A stretch of 64,000 nt of DNA from JAFMDF01 sp965222705 (GCA_965222705.1 CBDCUO010000045.1:7221-71220); one strand, 5' to 3'; shown: positions 9,323-19,754, counted from the first letter of the stretch. Notes: generated from the letters alone by a model not told the origin. Made by a program: numbers and translations.

Positions 9323-9652
9323 ATGAAAGGAACCCATTTGGGCGAATTTGAAGAATTGGTATTGCTGACTGTTGCCGTTTTATTCGACAATGCCTATGGC
9401 GTTGCCATACAAAAGGAAATCCGATTGCGAAGCGGTCGTAGCGTTACCATCAGCACCGTTCATGCTGCCTTAAAACGTCTCGAACAAAAAGGCTTCACTC
9501 GCTCTCAATATGGTCAAGCATCGCCTCAAAGAGGTGGTAGAAGAAAGCTGTTATTTCAGGTGACGATTGCGGGTAAAAAAGCCTTAGAGATGAGCAAAAA
9601 TTTGCGTAATAACCTGTGGAAGGATATTCCAGCAATGGCATTTGTACCATGA
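9323..9652 (+). CDS. PadR-family transcriptional regulator
   Basis: 109 aa, a typical short PadR. The winged-helix features are clear: LGEFEELVLLTVAVL, then SGRSVTISTVHAALKRLEQK with the recognition helix, the basic wing RGGRRKLLFQVT and the final dimerisation helix. It ends in an ATGA overlap (9649-9652) with the permease gene, implying translational coupling. By analogy with other PadR-permease pairs, it is expected to repress its own operon in response to membrane stress or a small molecule. The close relative at 1-271 regulates a similar permease. Confidence 0.92.
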   Translation: MKGTHLGEFEELVLLTVAVLFDNAYGVAIQKEIRLRSGRSVTISTVHAALKRLEQKGFTRSQYGQASPQRGGRRKLLFQVTIAGKKALEMSKNLRNNLWKDIPAMAFVP

Positions 9653-12303
9653 AAAAGATGCCTCCACCAAGCAACTGGATAGAACGCCTCTTATCAGCTA
9701 TTTGCGACCCTTTTCTGCTAGAAGGTATATTAGGCGACTTGCAGGAGTTATATGAAGGACGATTGGCAGCTAATGGAAAATGGAGAGCAAAGTGGAGGTA
9801 TTATTGGGATGCGCTAGGTTTTATGCGTCCTTTTGCTTGGAAAAAAATAAAAATCACTATTATCAATCCGACTGCTATGTTAAAAAGTTATTTCAAATTG
9901 GCGGTTAGACATTTTACCCGTCAAAAAGTAACCTCTGCCATCAATGTATTAGGATTTACCATTGGCATTATTAGCTGTTTACTAATTGCACTTTTTATTA
10001 AAGATGAATTGAGTTTTGATGATTTTCATCAACATAAAAACCGCATTTATCGGATGGCAATGGATATCCGACAACAAGATGGTCAAGTAGCACAAACGGC
10101 GTTTTCTCCTGCGCCTTGGGCACCAGTTATTACAGAGGAATTTCCTGAAGTGGAGGCTTATACTCGATTTATGCGCTACCGATTACCCGTTTCCATTGCG
10201 GTCAAAGGCAGTCAAAAACAGTTTTATGAAAGGGATTTTGTTTGGGCAGATTCGGCTGTATTTTCTGTCTTTTCCTTTCCATTAGTTGCGGGTAATCCCC
10301 AAACGGCTTTGACCCAACCCTATACGGTAGTCATCAGCGAATCGGCTGCCCAAAAATATTTTGGTAACAACAATCCACTTGGGAAAATTATTTCTTACGA
10401 AGGTCGGGAGGACTTAGCAATAACAGGAATTTTTAAAGACCTACCCGCCAATTCGCATCTAAAAGCGGAGTTTCTGGCTTCCTTTAGCAGCCTTAATAAT
10501 TTCTGGGATATCATTGATAATTGGCGGATTCATTATTATTACACCTATTTCTTGCTGGAAGAAGGAAGTGCTATTGCATCAGTAGCAGAAAAAATGCCTG
10601 CTTTTATCCATCAACATTTAGGAGAGGAGGGCATGGAACGATTTATTCCGCAATTTCAGGCTTTGACAGATATTCATCTATATTCCAAACGGGAAAACGA
10701 ACTGGAAGCAGGTGGAAATGGGCAATTATTATATCTCTTTGGAGCCATTGCTTTCCTGATATTTTTAATAGCTGGTGCCAATTATATCAACCTTGCTACG
10801 GCTAGTGCGATGAAGCGCGCTAAAGAAATTGGTATCCGTAAAGTATTGGGAAGCCAACAGGGTGCCTTGGTTTTTCAATTTTTAGGCGAATCAGTTTTTC
10901 AAATGGGTATTGCCTTACTCTTGACTATTTTGCTGACCACCCAAATTTTGCCTTATTTCAATGGATTTGTCGGGAAGAACATTTCAATTTTTAGTTCGGA
11001 AAATAGTTATTTGCTTTTGTTAACCTTATTGGGAATCGGACTCTTATTTGGTCTGTTAGCTGGTCTTTACCCTGCCTTTTATCTGGCTCGGTTGCAACCC
11101 TTACAGGCACTCAAAAAATCGGTGGATGGTTCGAGTTTGAAATTGCGTTTTCGGCAACTTTTGGTCATTTTTCAATTTGCCACTTGTGCTGCTTTAATTG
11201 CGGGTACCTTAATCGTAAATGCCCAATTTGGATACCTGACCGAAAAAGATTTAGGTTTTTCCAAAGACCAAACTCTTTTGTTTCGACTAAATGGCGAGTA
11301 TCTAAACCAGTCCCAAAATATTTTGACCTTTAAAAAGCAATTATTGGCAGAGCCCGGTGTGAAATCGGCGGCTATTGCCTCCCATCGAATCGTTGGTGAC
11401 CAACCTTATTATGGGAGTTACCGCTTTGAAGGCATTCCAGAAATGACGGAGAATATTGGCATGGGGCGCCTACATATAGATGCCGATTTTATTCAAACTT
11501 ATGATATTCCAATGCTGGCAGGCAGAGCGTTTGAAACCAATCGAGTAACGGACACCAGTGCTTTTTTGATAAACCAAATGGCTCTGAAAAGGATAGGACT
11601 ACAAAACCCAGAAGATGCACTAGGTAAATTGGTAAGTTATGAAACCAGGGGTGCCAATGGCACTTATTTGAAGCAGGGACCCATTGTTGGCATTACCCAT
11701 GATTTTCATTTTCGCTCCCTACATTTTCAGGTGGAACCCATGGTGATGGATATACAGCCTGCACGCAATCATTTTCTAGCGGTAAAATTAGAAGGACAAC
11801 ATATCGGACAGCACATCCAAAATTTGGAGAATCAATGGAAGCGTCTTTTTCCAGATGGACTTTTTGAATATAGTTTTTTGGATGACGTATTGGCTCAGCA
11901 ATATGCCTTAGAGGAAAAAACGCAGACGCTGTTCGGTTGGTTTTCTATTATAGGCATTTTGATTGCTTGTTTGGGGCTATTTGGTTTATCCACTTTTATT
12001 ACTAGTCAACGGACCAAAGAAATTGGTGTGCGAAAGATATTAGGAGCGACACCTACTCAGATTTTAACCCTATTATCCAAAGATGTTTTACAACTAGTGG
12101 TCATAGCATTAGCAATGGGTTTGCCTCTTGCTTGGTACCTGGCAGGGCATTGGCTGGAAGGCTTCAGCTATCGCATCAATTTGGGTATCCAGTATTTTAT
12201 AGGGACGGCAATGATAGCCATTTTTATTGCCTTGTTGACCATTAGTTTGCAAGCTATGAAAACTGTTTTGTCAAATCCAATTAAGCCTTTGCGAGTAGAA
12301 TAG
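9649..12303 (+). CDS. ABC transporter permease with N-terminal prefix domain (MacB/FtsX type)
   Basis: About 884 aa from ATG 9649; an upstream in-frame start is possible but would overlap most of the PadR tail. Residues 1-75 are the prefix domain (LEGILGDLQELYEGRL ... LGFMRPF). There follow TM1, a MacB-type periplasmic domain, an FtsX core with EIGIRKVLGS, a second periplasmic domain, and a second core with EIGVRKILGATPTQI and an NPIKPLRVE end. Paralogous to the protein at 331-2919. No ATPase gene lies next to it, so it may borrow one (for example the LolD-like ATPase at 46915, which is distant). Translationally coupled to the PadR gene. Confidence 0.87.
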   Translation: MKKMPPPSNWIERLLSAICDPFLLEGILGDLQELYEGRLAANGKWRAKWRYYWDALGFMRPFAWKKIKITIINPTAMLKSYFKLAVRHFTRQKVTSAINVLGFTIGIISCLLIALFIKDELSFDDFHQHKNRIYRMAMDIRQQDGQVAQTAFSPAPWAPVITEEFPEVEAYTRFMRYRLPVSIAVKGSQKQFYERDFVWADSAVFSVFSFPLVAGNPQTALTQPYTVVISESAAQKYFGNNNPLGKIISYEGREDLAITGIFKDLPANSHLKAEFLASFSSLNNFWDIIDNWRIHYYYTYFLLEEGSAIASVAEKMPAFIHQHLGEEGMERFIPQFQALTDIHLYSKRENELEAGGNGQLLYLFGAIAFLIFLIAGANYINLATASAMKRAKEIGIRKVLGSQQGALVFQFLGESVFQMGIALLLTILLTTQILPYFNGFVGKNISIFSSENSYLLLLTLLGIGLLFGLLAGLYPAFYLARLQPLQALKKSVDGSSLKLRFRQLLVIFQFATCAALIAGTLIVNAQFGYLTEKDLGFSKDQTLLFRLNGEYLNQSQNILTFKKQLLAEPGVKSAAIASHRIVGDQPYYGSYRFEGIPEMTENIGMGRLHIDADFIQTYDIPMLAGRAFETNRVTDTSAFLINQMALKRIGLQNPEDALGKLVSYETRGANGTYLKQGPIVGITHDFHFRSLHFQVEPMVMDIQPARNHFLAVKLEGQHIGQHIQNLENQWKRLFPDGLFEYSFLDDVLAQQYALEEKTQTLFGWFSIIGILIACLGLFGLSTFITSQRTKEIGVRKILGATPTQILTLLSKDVLQLVVIALAMGLPLAWYLAGHWLEGFSYRINLGIQYFIGTAMIAIFIALLTISLQAMKTVLSNPIKPLRVE

Positions 12304-12416
12304 TGCAAAATCTATTAATAAAAAAAGTGTTTTCAACAAATACAGCCCTTAAATTTTACAAAAGGAGAATCATGCTTGTATGAATCCAGAATGAACTTTT
12401 TTGCTAGGAAAGATGA

Positions 12417-13130
12417 TTAATTTCCTCTCTTTCCTACTCGTTTTAAAAAACCAGCTTTATAATTTCTGCTAATAGGCAAGGCTTGGTCGGCAATCTCCAC
12501 ATTCGTGTGGGTATAAGCTTTTAGGTGGGATAACGCAACGATAAAAGACCGATGAATGCGAATAAATTGATCCGCAGGCAATTTTTCTTCCATATAGCTC
12601 AAACTGGAATGTACCACAATCGTAGTGCTAGTCGTGTGAATTTTTACATAATTGCCAATGCTTTCTATGTATATGATGTCGGCTAACTGTACCTTCTGCA
12701 TTTTTTTATTGGCTTGAATAAAAATATAGGAAGGTTCGATGGCAGATGGAATAGAAGCAGCCACTTGAGAGATACTTTCCAATTTTATTACTTTATTCAA
12801 AGCCTTTAGAAAGCGAGGATAAGCAATAGGTTTGAGCAGATAGTCCACAATATCCAATTCATAGCCCAATAAGGCATATTCGCTATAGGCAGTCGTAAAA
12901 ATCACTTTGGGGGGACGGCTTAGGGATTGAAGAAGTTCAATGCCTGTTAAATTAGGCATATTAATATCCAAAAAGAGCAAATCCACCTTTTCTGTTTGTA
13001 GCAATTGGAATGCTTTAGAAGGGCTAGTGAAACGACCCACTAAAGTCAACGCATCCAAGCGTTGAATATAATTTTCCAGTATATCCAAAGCAATGGGTTC
13101 ATCATCTACAAGGATGGTTCGTAAACTCAT
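12417..13130 (-). CDS. LytTR-family response regulator
   Basis: 237 aa. Receiver domain at residues ~3-120 with the acidic pair D9/D10, phospho-acceptor D55 in LLFLDINMP, and the T/Y switch in FTTAYSEYAL. The DNA-binding LytTR domain (~135-235) shows IYIESIGNYVKIHT and the conserved FIRIHRSFIVAL. It overlaps the histidine kinase gene by ATGA (13127-13130) and forms a two-component system with it. Targets are unknown; LytTR regulators usually control secreted or envelope functions and bind direct repeats. Confidence 0.93.
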   Translation of the reverse strand: MSLRTILVDDEPIALDILENYIQRLDALTLVGRFTSPSKAFQLLQTEKVDLLFLDINMPNLTGIELLQSLSRPPKVIFTTAYSEYALLGYELDIVDYLLKPIAYPRFLKALNKVIKLESISQVAASIPSAIEPSYIFIQANKKMQKVQLADIIYIESIGNYVKIHTTSTTIVVHSSLSYMEEKLPADQFIRIHRSFIVALSHLKAYTHTNVEIADQALPISRNYKAGFLKRVGKRGN

Positions 13131-14200
13131 GTTTTTATATTTTGGGTTAGAGGAATTTGCAACCGCACCAAATACATCCCATTTTCTTCTAATATCTTTA
13201 AGTGATGAGCATTAGGAAATAATAAAGCCAGTCGCTTTTTCACATTTTCCAAACCAATACCACCGCCTTTTTCTAGTTTATTTACAGAAGGAGCAATACT
13301 ATTTTCTATTTTAAACGTCAAATTTGCCTCCCGAACTTCCATATCTAGGGCAATGAACGCACTATTTTCTTCTTCATCCAAGCTATGCTTAAATGCATTT
13401 TCGACAAAAGGCAGTAAGAGCATGGGCGGAAGCATCGCCCCATTGATGTTGCCCTTTTTTGAAAACTGAATGTGGAAGCGTTGACCAAAGCGCATTTTTT
13501 CCAACTCGATATAGTTTTCTAAATACGTAACTTCTTCTTGTAAGGACACCTCATCAGCTGTGGTTTTGTAAAGCATATAACGCATTAGCTCTGCTAATTT
13601 TAAAACTAATTCGGGCGCTTTCTTAGAATTATTGAGTGTGAGTCCATATAAGGTATTCAGTGTATTGAAGAAAAAATGAGGTTGGATTTGAGATTTTAAA
13701 AATCGCAGTTCGGCATTGGTTTTTTCGTGTTGCAGTTGCGTGGCCTCCTTTTCCATCTGGTACCAATGTTGTAAAATTTTTAGTCCCGCAGCAAACACAA
13801 AAACAGAATTAGACCGTACCATTGCTCGTAGTATATTGCCAGTATCCCAAAACTCCTTATACGCGAAAGAACCATGCACGGTTTGATGATAAACATAGTA
13901 GGTCATAAAATTTTGTAGAAAGCCCACTATTAAAAACGACACCAACAAATAGCCTACAAATTGCCCATACTTCCTTTTTAATAAAAACCGTGGCATTAAG
14001 TAATACAAACCAAAATAAACCTGCCCTGCTCTTACTGGTAAATGCACTAATTCGTAAAACAAAGAATTCCACAGCCCATCTTCATCTGCCCAAGCGATAG
14101 TAAAAAACAAAATATACGCCACCCAAAAGCCTACATGAAAGAGAACCCTGTATTTTTGATAATCAATGGATGATAGCATCATCTGTAAGTATGGCATCAT
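13127..14200 (-). CDS. LytS/YpdA-type sensor histidine kinase
   Basis: 357 aa. About four membrane segments in residues ~17-150 form the sensory part, with no large extracellular domain. A short linker helix leads to the His_kinase domain with the phospho-accepting histidine in SQIQPHFFFNTLNTLYGL. A HATPase domain follows, with the N-box LPFVENAFKHSL and the G-box GGGIGLENVKKRL. It phosphorylates the LytTR regulator encoded immediately downstream with a 4-base overlap. The signal probably concerns the membrane or a small hydrophobic ligand. Confidence 0.92.
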   Translation of the reverse strand: MMPYLQMMLSSIDYQKYRVLFHVGFWVAYILFFTIAWADEDGLWNSLFYELVHLPVRAGQVYFGLYYLMPRFLLKRKYGQFVGYLLVSFLIVGFLQNFMTYYVYHQTVHGSFAYKEFWDTGNILRAMVRSNSVFVFAAGLKILQHWYQMEKEATQLQHEKTNAELRFLKSQIQPHFFFNTLNTLYGLTLNNSKKAPELVLKLAELMRYMLYKTTADEVSLQEEVTYLENYIELEKMRFGQRFHIQFSKKGNINGAMLPPMLLLPFVENAFKHSLDEEENSAFIALDMEVREANLTFKIENSIAPSVNKLEKGGGIGLENVKKRLALLFPNAHHLKILEENGMYLVRLQIPLTQNIKT

Positions 14201-14435
14201 TTATATGTATTGATTTTCCCTCAATTTCTACCCAAAACTTGAAAAAATCCATTAACTACCCAATAATTTGATGAAAGGCTATTCTTAATGATGAATGGCT
14301 TCTACACAAAGAAACCATCTTCCCAACCTAACCCAAGTGTTATTTATCCTAGTTTTCTTGCCGTTTATGTAAAAAGAAAATTTTGAGGCTGTTGAGTTTC
14401 TAACTTTGTTACGTCACTTAGACTGTACAAAAAAT

Positions 14436-15134
14436 ATGAACCAAAACAGCCTAAAAAACTTTACCCTTTTCGCAGCCATTTGCGGTTTGCTCACCGTCAT
14501 TACCACCATCGGTATTCATTCTTCTTTGTTCGATTTGGGTAAACTCGATGCCGAACAACGCATCCTCCTTTTTCAAAACCCTACTTATTTACTCAACCGG
14601 GCTTGGGTCATTATCCATTGTTTATTGGTTTTGGTAGCGATGTGGGGCTTTCTACTGATACAGTTTAAACAATCACCGGGCTTTGTGGGATTGGGCTTTG
14701 CCTTTTTTGCCGTTTTTTCTTTTACCGAAATATTTCGACAGTTATATGCCCTGTTTTATATCAATAGTTTGAGACAACAACATGTAGCAGCTACGGACGA
14801 CGGCATCAAAGAAATGCTTCAAGCGAGCATTGATACCGGTTTATTATTCGGCTATCCCTTATTCGGAATGTTCATTCTCGCCTTTGCTTTGGGCAATCTA
14901 TGCTATGGCATAAGTTTAGTCGGAGGCACAAAATGGAATCGCATTTTAGGCTATCTACTAATTATTTGGTCGCTTCATTCTTTGTTGAATTTCTTTAATG
15001 AATTTTGGCAGATAGGCCGGTTTTCTCAATTTACGGAAATGTTCAGTCTGGTCTATCAGCCATTCGTTCGCTTATTGATTGGGATATGGCTATGGCAACA
15101 ATATCAACTATTTAAAGAAAAATATGAAAAATAA
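14436..15134 (+). CDS. DUF4386-like integral membrane protein
   Basis: 232 aa from ATG 14436 (MNQNSLKNFT). A TTG 30 bases upstream would add ten unlikely residues. Six or so membrane helices: residues ~8-25, ~55-75, ~78-105, ~130-160, ~165-185 and ~205-225. The overall pattern (first helix, then a loop, then repeated hydrophobic pairs) fits the DUF4386 family, whose function is unknown. It overlaps the metallo-beta-lactamase-fold lipoprotein gene by 11 bases, so the two are likely co-expressed. Confidence 0.65.
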   Translation: MNQNSLKNFTLFAAICGLLTVITTIGIHSSLFDLGKLDAEQRILLFQNPTYLLNRAWVIIHCLLVLVAMWGFLLIQFKQSPGFVGLGFAFFAVFSFTEIFRQLYALFYINSLRQQHVAATDDGIKEMLQASIDTGLLFGYPLFGMFILAFALGNLCYGISLVGGTKWNRILGYLLIIWSLHSLLNFFNEFWQIGRFSQFTEMFSLVYQPFVRLLIGIWLWQQYQLFKEKYEK

Positions 15135-16719
15135 AATGCGATTGCAAAATTTATGGCTATTAGTATTCCTATTCGCCTGTTCTCCTCAACAGGAGTTTAC
15201 TCCCAAAGTAGCTTCTTTAAAAGAATCGAACCAAAAAGCCCAAAGCCTATTGCGACAAGCACTAGACGCAATGCCCAACTGGGAAGATTATCAAAACATT
15301 GCTTGGGAAGCCAAGGGAACAATGAACCGAGGGGTTGAATTGCAAGGCATGACACCAGCATCTTTAGACCCAGGAGGATTCCAAGAATCCTTTGCGTTGG
15401 ACTTTACAACTAGGCGGGTGGCTCACGAATACCGCCACGACCGCAGCGATGGCACCTATGAATGGATACGGGAAATTTATCAAAACAAGGACGAAAAAAT
15501 CATTTTAGTATTACAGGAACAGCCCGCTTTTTCGGTCTCCTTAAAATCGCCTGATTTTCCAGATGCCCAAAAGAAATTATTGCGTCGTTTCCCCTTTTTA
15601 TTATTGGAGGAGTTAGCCGATAATTCGACTACTTTACAATTGCTAGAAACCAACACTAATCAGTCTGTCCTTTCTGGCAATTTGTCAACAGGTGAATTGA
15701 TTCGCTTGCATTTTAATACAGCAGATAATACCCTCTCTGAAATTGTTTTTCTGACGGAAATGCAGCTATTGGGAGCTATTCCAATTGCTTGGCAATACAA
15801 AGATTATCGCCCTTTAGAAAATGGGCGGCTTTTTCCTTATCAATATACTGCCATAGTCGGAGGCAAACCCTTTTTAGAAATGCAGATAGGCCAAGTGACG
15901 ATAAATACGGATAATCCCCCCGCACTTTTTACGATTCCAGCCGATATAAAAGTCAATGCCCCTTTTGAAATTCCGCCTGCTGCCGACCCTAGCCGCAATG
16001 CCAAAATAGATACCATTTTACCCAATATTTATCAGGTGCGAAATCTGAGAGGCGGTTTCCATCCCCTATTTATAGAACTAGCGGATGCAGTCCTTGCGAT
16101 TGACGCCCCTGCGGGCTATAAATTATTGACCGAAATTCCAGCTGGTGAATTTGCCCCTGGCAATTCGCTTTCCTGGCTCTCCGAACGTTATTTGGAATTG
16201 ATAAAAACGGCTATTCCCAACAAGCCCATTCGATATGTAGTAGCCACCCACCCACATGGCGACCATATAGGCGGGCTACGAGCTTTTGTGGCAGAGGGGG
16301 CTACCGTTTTAGCCAGCCCTTCTGCCAGTACCATCGTTCCAAAAATGCTGGAGCATCCCTATGGTTTTTCTCCTGACTTTTTTAGCGAAAATCCCAAAGA
16401 TTTAAAGCTAGAAATCATTGAACAAGCGCATACTATAAAGGACGGGAACACCGTCGTCAATATTATTAATGTCGGTAAAAACCCTCATTCGGAAGATATG
16501 CTGGTCGTTCATCTACCTCGACAAAACATCCTGTTTGTCAGTGATTTATTCACGCCCATTGAACTAGCCGATTATCCCTCTCCAAGTCATGCAGCATTGG
16601 ATAAATGGTTTGCTCAATGGTTGCAACAACAGGTCTTTTATACGGAACATTTACAGATTTATGCGATGCATGGAGGGGTGGTTGGGGGTAAGCGTCATTT
16701 GGAAAAGGTATTGGAATGA
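15124..16719 (+). CDS. Metallo-beta-lactamase-fold hydrolase, lipoprotein
   Basis: About 531 aa. The N-terminus is a lipoprotein signal (LWLLVFLFAC with the lipobox cysteine), so it is anchored to a membrane facing the periplasm or cell surface. Residues ~20-300 form a beta-rich N-terminal domain like those preceding MBL domains in Bacteroidota. The MBL domain starts near residue 300, with the zinc motif HPHGDH, a further NPHSEDM histidine, FVSDLF and the final YAMHGG histidine. Substrate unknown; such enzymes include lactonases, phosphodiesterases and alkylsulfatases. The start is ATG 15124, or ATG 15136 twelve bases later. Confidence 0.83.
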   Translation: MKNKMRLQNLWLLVFLFACSPQQEFTPKVASLKESNQKAQSLLRQALDAMPNWEDYQNIAWEAKGTMNRGVELQGMTPASLDPGGFQESFALDFTTRRVAHEYRHDRSDGTYEWIREIYQNKDEKIILVLQEQPAFSVSLKSPDFPDAQKKLLRRFPFLLLEELADNSTTLQLLETNTNQSVLSGNLSTGELIRLHFNTADNTLSEIVFLTEMQLLGAIPIAWQYKDYRPLENGRLFPYQYTAIVGGKPFLEMQIGQVTINTDNPPALFTIPADIKVNAPFEIPPAADPSRNAKIDTILPNIYQVRNLRGGFHPLFIELADAVLAIDAPAGYKLLTEIPAGEFAPGNSLSWLSERYLELIKTAIPNKPIRYVVATHPHGDHIGGLRAFVAEGATVLASPSASTIVPKMLEHPYGFSPDFFSENPKDLKLEIIEQAHTIKDGNTVVNIINVGKNPHSEDMLVVHLPRQNILFVSDLFTPIELADYPSPSHAALDKWFAQWLQQQVFYTEHLQIYAMHGGVVGGKRHLEKVLE

Positions 16720-16762
16720 GGGGATTTATACCCTTCCCTTTATTTGACCTAAAGAGAAATCC

Positions 16763-17266
16763 TTAATTAGCCTTTTTTATATATTTCTCCCTAAATCTTA
16801 TCCTCCAAGTATGTCCATTATCTTTAGAATGTTCACTCGTTCTGATTAAAGTCGTGTCGTTTTGAGGAATAAAAGCCTGACGGGATAATACCTTCTGCTT
16901 ATTGATGACAAATGTTTTGTAGATATACCAAATACCCTTGACTTTTTTTCCTTCCCAATTCTGAAAAAGCCCATCGGTGGACATCCAAGCAAAGTCCCAC
17001 TTTCTAGTTCTGGAATCCCATGCTCTCCACGCCATAGAAAAATTTCCTCCTGCTCCCATCCAATATTCCTCATAGGCACTATGGTATAAGGCTCGCTTGA
17101 CGACAAATGTAGGCATGGATTGAAGCACACCCTCTTCTTCTTTATACCATTCCCCAACCCAAGTATCATAATAAAGGGAATCATTTTCCTGCATATAACT
17201 TTGGGCAAAGTTGGATTGTGCCACTAGGACAACCACGAGGAGGACTAAATAGTTTTTACTTTTCAT
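16763..17266 (-). CDS. Secreted hypothetical protein
   Basis: 167 aa with a cleavable signal peptide (LVLLVVVLVAQSNFAQS). The mature part is rich in tryptophan and aromatic residues (WVGEWYKEEE, RKWDFAWMSTDG, NGHTWRIRFREKYIKK), resembling the small beta-barrel DUF1579-type or lipocalin-like proteins, but the match is not firm. It is convergent with the MBL gene and followed on the same strand by the AraC gene upstream (81 bp apart). Confidence 0.6.
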   Translation of the reverse strand: MKSKNYLVLLVVVLVAQSNFAQSYMQENDSLYYDTWVGEWYKEEEGVLQSMPTFVVKRALYHSAYEEYWMGAGGNFSMAWRAWDSRTRKWDFAWMSTDGLFQNWEGKKVKGIWYIYKTFVINKQKVLSRQAFIPQNDTTLIRTSEHSKDNGHTWRIRFREKYIKKAN

Positions 17267-17347
17267 ACGATTAGATTTTTACAACTATCAAAGTATGCAA
17301 AAGTAAAAGCAGACAAATAGTTATGCTTCTCACTTTATAAAGTGGGA

Positions 17348-18364
17348 TTATTTTCTGACATGTTTTGCTCTATATTGGGTGGGACTGGTATTCGTAAATT
17401 TTTTGAATACCCTATTGAAAGTAGAAAGGGAGGAAAATCCACTTTCCAAAGCAATGGCAATAATTTTTCGGTCTGCTTCTTCCATCAATTTTTTCTTAGC
17501 ATTCTCTATTCTTAATTGATTAACATATTCTCGAAAATTCATTTGGCCAGCCGCATTAATGACCATAGAAATAATGTGAGAAGGCGTATTGAGTTCAGTC
17601 GCAACATCGGATAACTTTATTTTATCCTTTAAATACCATTGCTCTTCTTCTAGTAATCTTTTTATCTTTTTATATAATTTGTTAATCTCCTTGGGTTGCC
17701 AATTGAGGTTTTTATACTTCGGGCTTATTTCACCAAAAATAATATTGCTTTTATTATAAAAAAGAAGAAAAGTAATTAGGTAAAGGCTTGCCAATAACAA
17801 GAGGGCAGTGACAATATAAAAAGGGAAATTGGAACAAAAGTAGAGTATATTGATTCCAATAATAAATGATACTACACCCAATAGACCATATAACCACTTT
17901 ATTTGGATGCCTGAAAGGTTAGTAGAAGGAATTGTTTGCATCAAAAATCTTATGGAGAACCCCACATATAACAAAGGGTGGAAAAGTGTTAGCCAATAAA
18001 TTGCTAACCAGAATGGTTCACCAACAAACTGGCGACTGTGGAAAGCACCCAACAAAAAAAATAAAGCGGGTAGGAAATGAATAAGCTGTTTCCAAAAAAA
18101 AGGTCTGGATAAATAAGTACGAATGTACAGCCAAACCACTGGACCAATCGCTAAAAATGCCGCATGAACTAGGTTGAAATAGCCGTTTAGCACCACCCCA
18201 GTAGTATATGTCTGTATAACAAGTTTCCCTAGTTTAATGGCTATCAGCAGAAAAAATAAACCCAAAAAAATATTGGAAATAAATCTTTTCCTTGTTAGGA
18301 ATAAGACTCCCAAAAAAATACAGGAAGAAGCTCCTACCAGACTTAATGCTAAAATGGCGTTCAT
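17348..18364 (-). CDS. Membrane-bound AraC-family transcriptional regulator
   Basis: 338 aa. Seven to eight hydrophobic helices fill residues 1-205, as in the Bacteroidota group of AraC regulators with a 7TM-like sensory region. The C-terminal ~110 residues carry the AraC double helix-turn-helix: LSDVATELNTPSHIISMVIN and the second HTH ALESGFSSLSTFNRVFKKFT with the SPTQYR ending. It is divergent from the decayed serine hydrolase at 18431 (66 bp between the starts), which it may once have regulated. Confidence 0.87.
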   Translation of the reverse strand: MNAILALSLVGASSCIFLGVLFLTRKRFISNIFLGLFFLLIAIKLGKLVIQTYTTGVVLNGYFNLVHAAFLAIGPVVWLYIRTYLSRPFFWKQLIHFLPALFFLLGAFHSRQFVGEPFWLAIYWLTLFHPLLYVGFSIRFLMQTIPSTNLSGIQIKWLYGLLGVVSFIIGINILYFCSNFPFYIVTALLLLASLYLITFLLFYNKSNIIFGEISPKYKNLNWQPKEINKLYKKIKRLLEEEQWYLKDKIKLSDVATELNTPSHIISMVINAAGQMNFREYVNQLRIENAKKKLMEEADRKIIAIALESGFSSLSTFNRVFKKFTNTSPTQYRAKHVRK

Positions 18365-18430
18365 GCTTTCTAGTTTTACAACATTTCCTGATTTTTTGTG
18401 TCCTTACTACCAAGCACAAAAGAATAAAAG

Positions 18431-19754
18431 ATGAAAAAATCACAAAAAATTAGTGGCCTATTCCTAGGTTTATTATTCGCTATACTAAACTTATCTTATG
18501 GGCAGTCAAAAATTGACGATTACCTCTCTGAAATTACAAAGCTAAAATCTTTTAGTGGGACAGTACTTGTTGCTGAAAAAGGAAATATTCTCCTTCATAA
18601 AGGGTATGGATATGCAGACTATGAACAAGCTGTTCCAAATACAGCCCAATCTGTCCATCGAATAGGGTCATTGACAAAGCCAATAACCGCTATGGGAATA
18701 TTGAAATTATTTAGTACGGATGATTCCCGCTCCATAAGAGATAGTATAGGCAAATATATTCCTAATCTGCCAATTGCTTGGAAACCAATAACCATTTTCC
18801 AATTATTGACGCATACTTCGGGCATCCCTAACCATTTTGGAGATTTAGAGGCAGTACCCGTAGAAAATACCTATCAAGAACTAGAAAAGGTATTTGAAAA
18901 AGAAAAAAATAGCCCTCTGAAAAATAGCCCTGGAACAGTTTATAGTTATAATAATTTTGGTTATGTAATCCTTGGTAGAATTATTGAAATTGTTTCTGGT
19001 GAACCGTATATAGATTATTTGAGCCAAAGCAATATTCGAACCATTAGGTATGAAGCATACCTATTATGATGACCCTCGATTGCTCATAAAGGGACGGTCA
19101 GAAGGTTATAAATTCAAAGAAGGGCAAAGAGGTAATGATGCACTATAAGACCCAGCGGCATACTCAGCGGGAGGTCTATTATCTACTACGGAGGATTTGT
19201 ATAAATGGCATCAAGCACTGACGACAAATGTTATTTTGAATGAAAATCAGCGACAATTAATGTTTACACCTTACAAAGGAAATTACGGACTTGGGTGGCA
19301 AATCCTTCAAAAAAATGGGCGGAAAATGTATAATCATAATGGCAGTACACATGGCTATAACACTCGGATTGTATTTTATCCAACTGAAGACATTTTCATT
19401 GTCCTATTAGGAAATAATGAAGATTTGCGTTCGGCAGCTATAACTTGTGATTTGGAAGCCATACTCTTTGAAGATTCCGCTCATCTTCTTTCTTTTCCCT
19501 TTCCCTTAGAAAAAGAAAAGTTGCATCGTTTTGTGGGGGTCTATCATTCAAAATCGGGTAGGAAACGCAGTATTGAATTAAAGGATAATCGTTTATTTTA
19601 TGTAAATGGAAGTTCCTTAATTGAATTAATGCCATTAGCTAGCAATTCCTTTTGCTTCAAATTATATGAAGATTATCGGTTGACCTTTTTAGACGAAAAG
19701 ACTTTAGAAGTATCCGCTTGCTCCATTGACCCAGTGCTTTTTATTAAGGAATAA
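18431..19754 (+). pseudogene. Beta-lactamase-family serine hydrolase, broken by a frameshift and a stop
   Basis: The first part (18431-~19030) has a signal peptide, the SxxK motif in GSLTKPITAM and YSYNNFGY (Y-x-N). After DYLSQ the frame shifts by +1 near 19028-19032. The other frame then continues IFEPLGMKHTYYDDPRLL up to an in-frame TAA at 19146-19148, after which DPAAYSAGGLLSTTEDLYKW carries on to the end at 19754. The joined protein would be about 440 aa, normal for secreted class C-like esterases/peptidases. Two independent lesions argue for a true pseudogene rather than one sequencing error. Confidence 0.85.
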
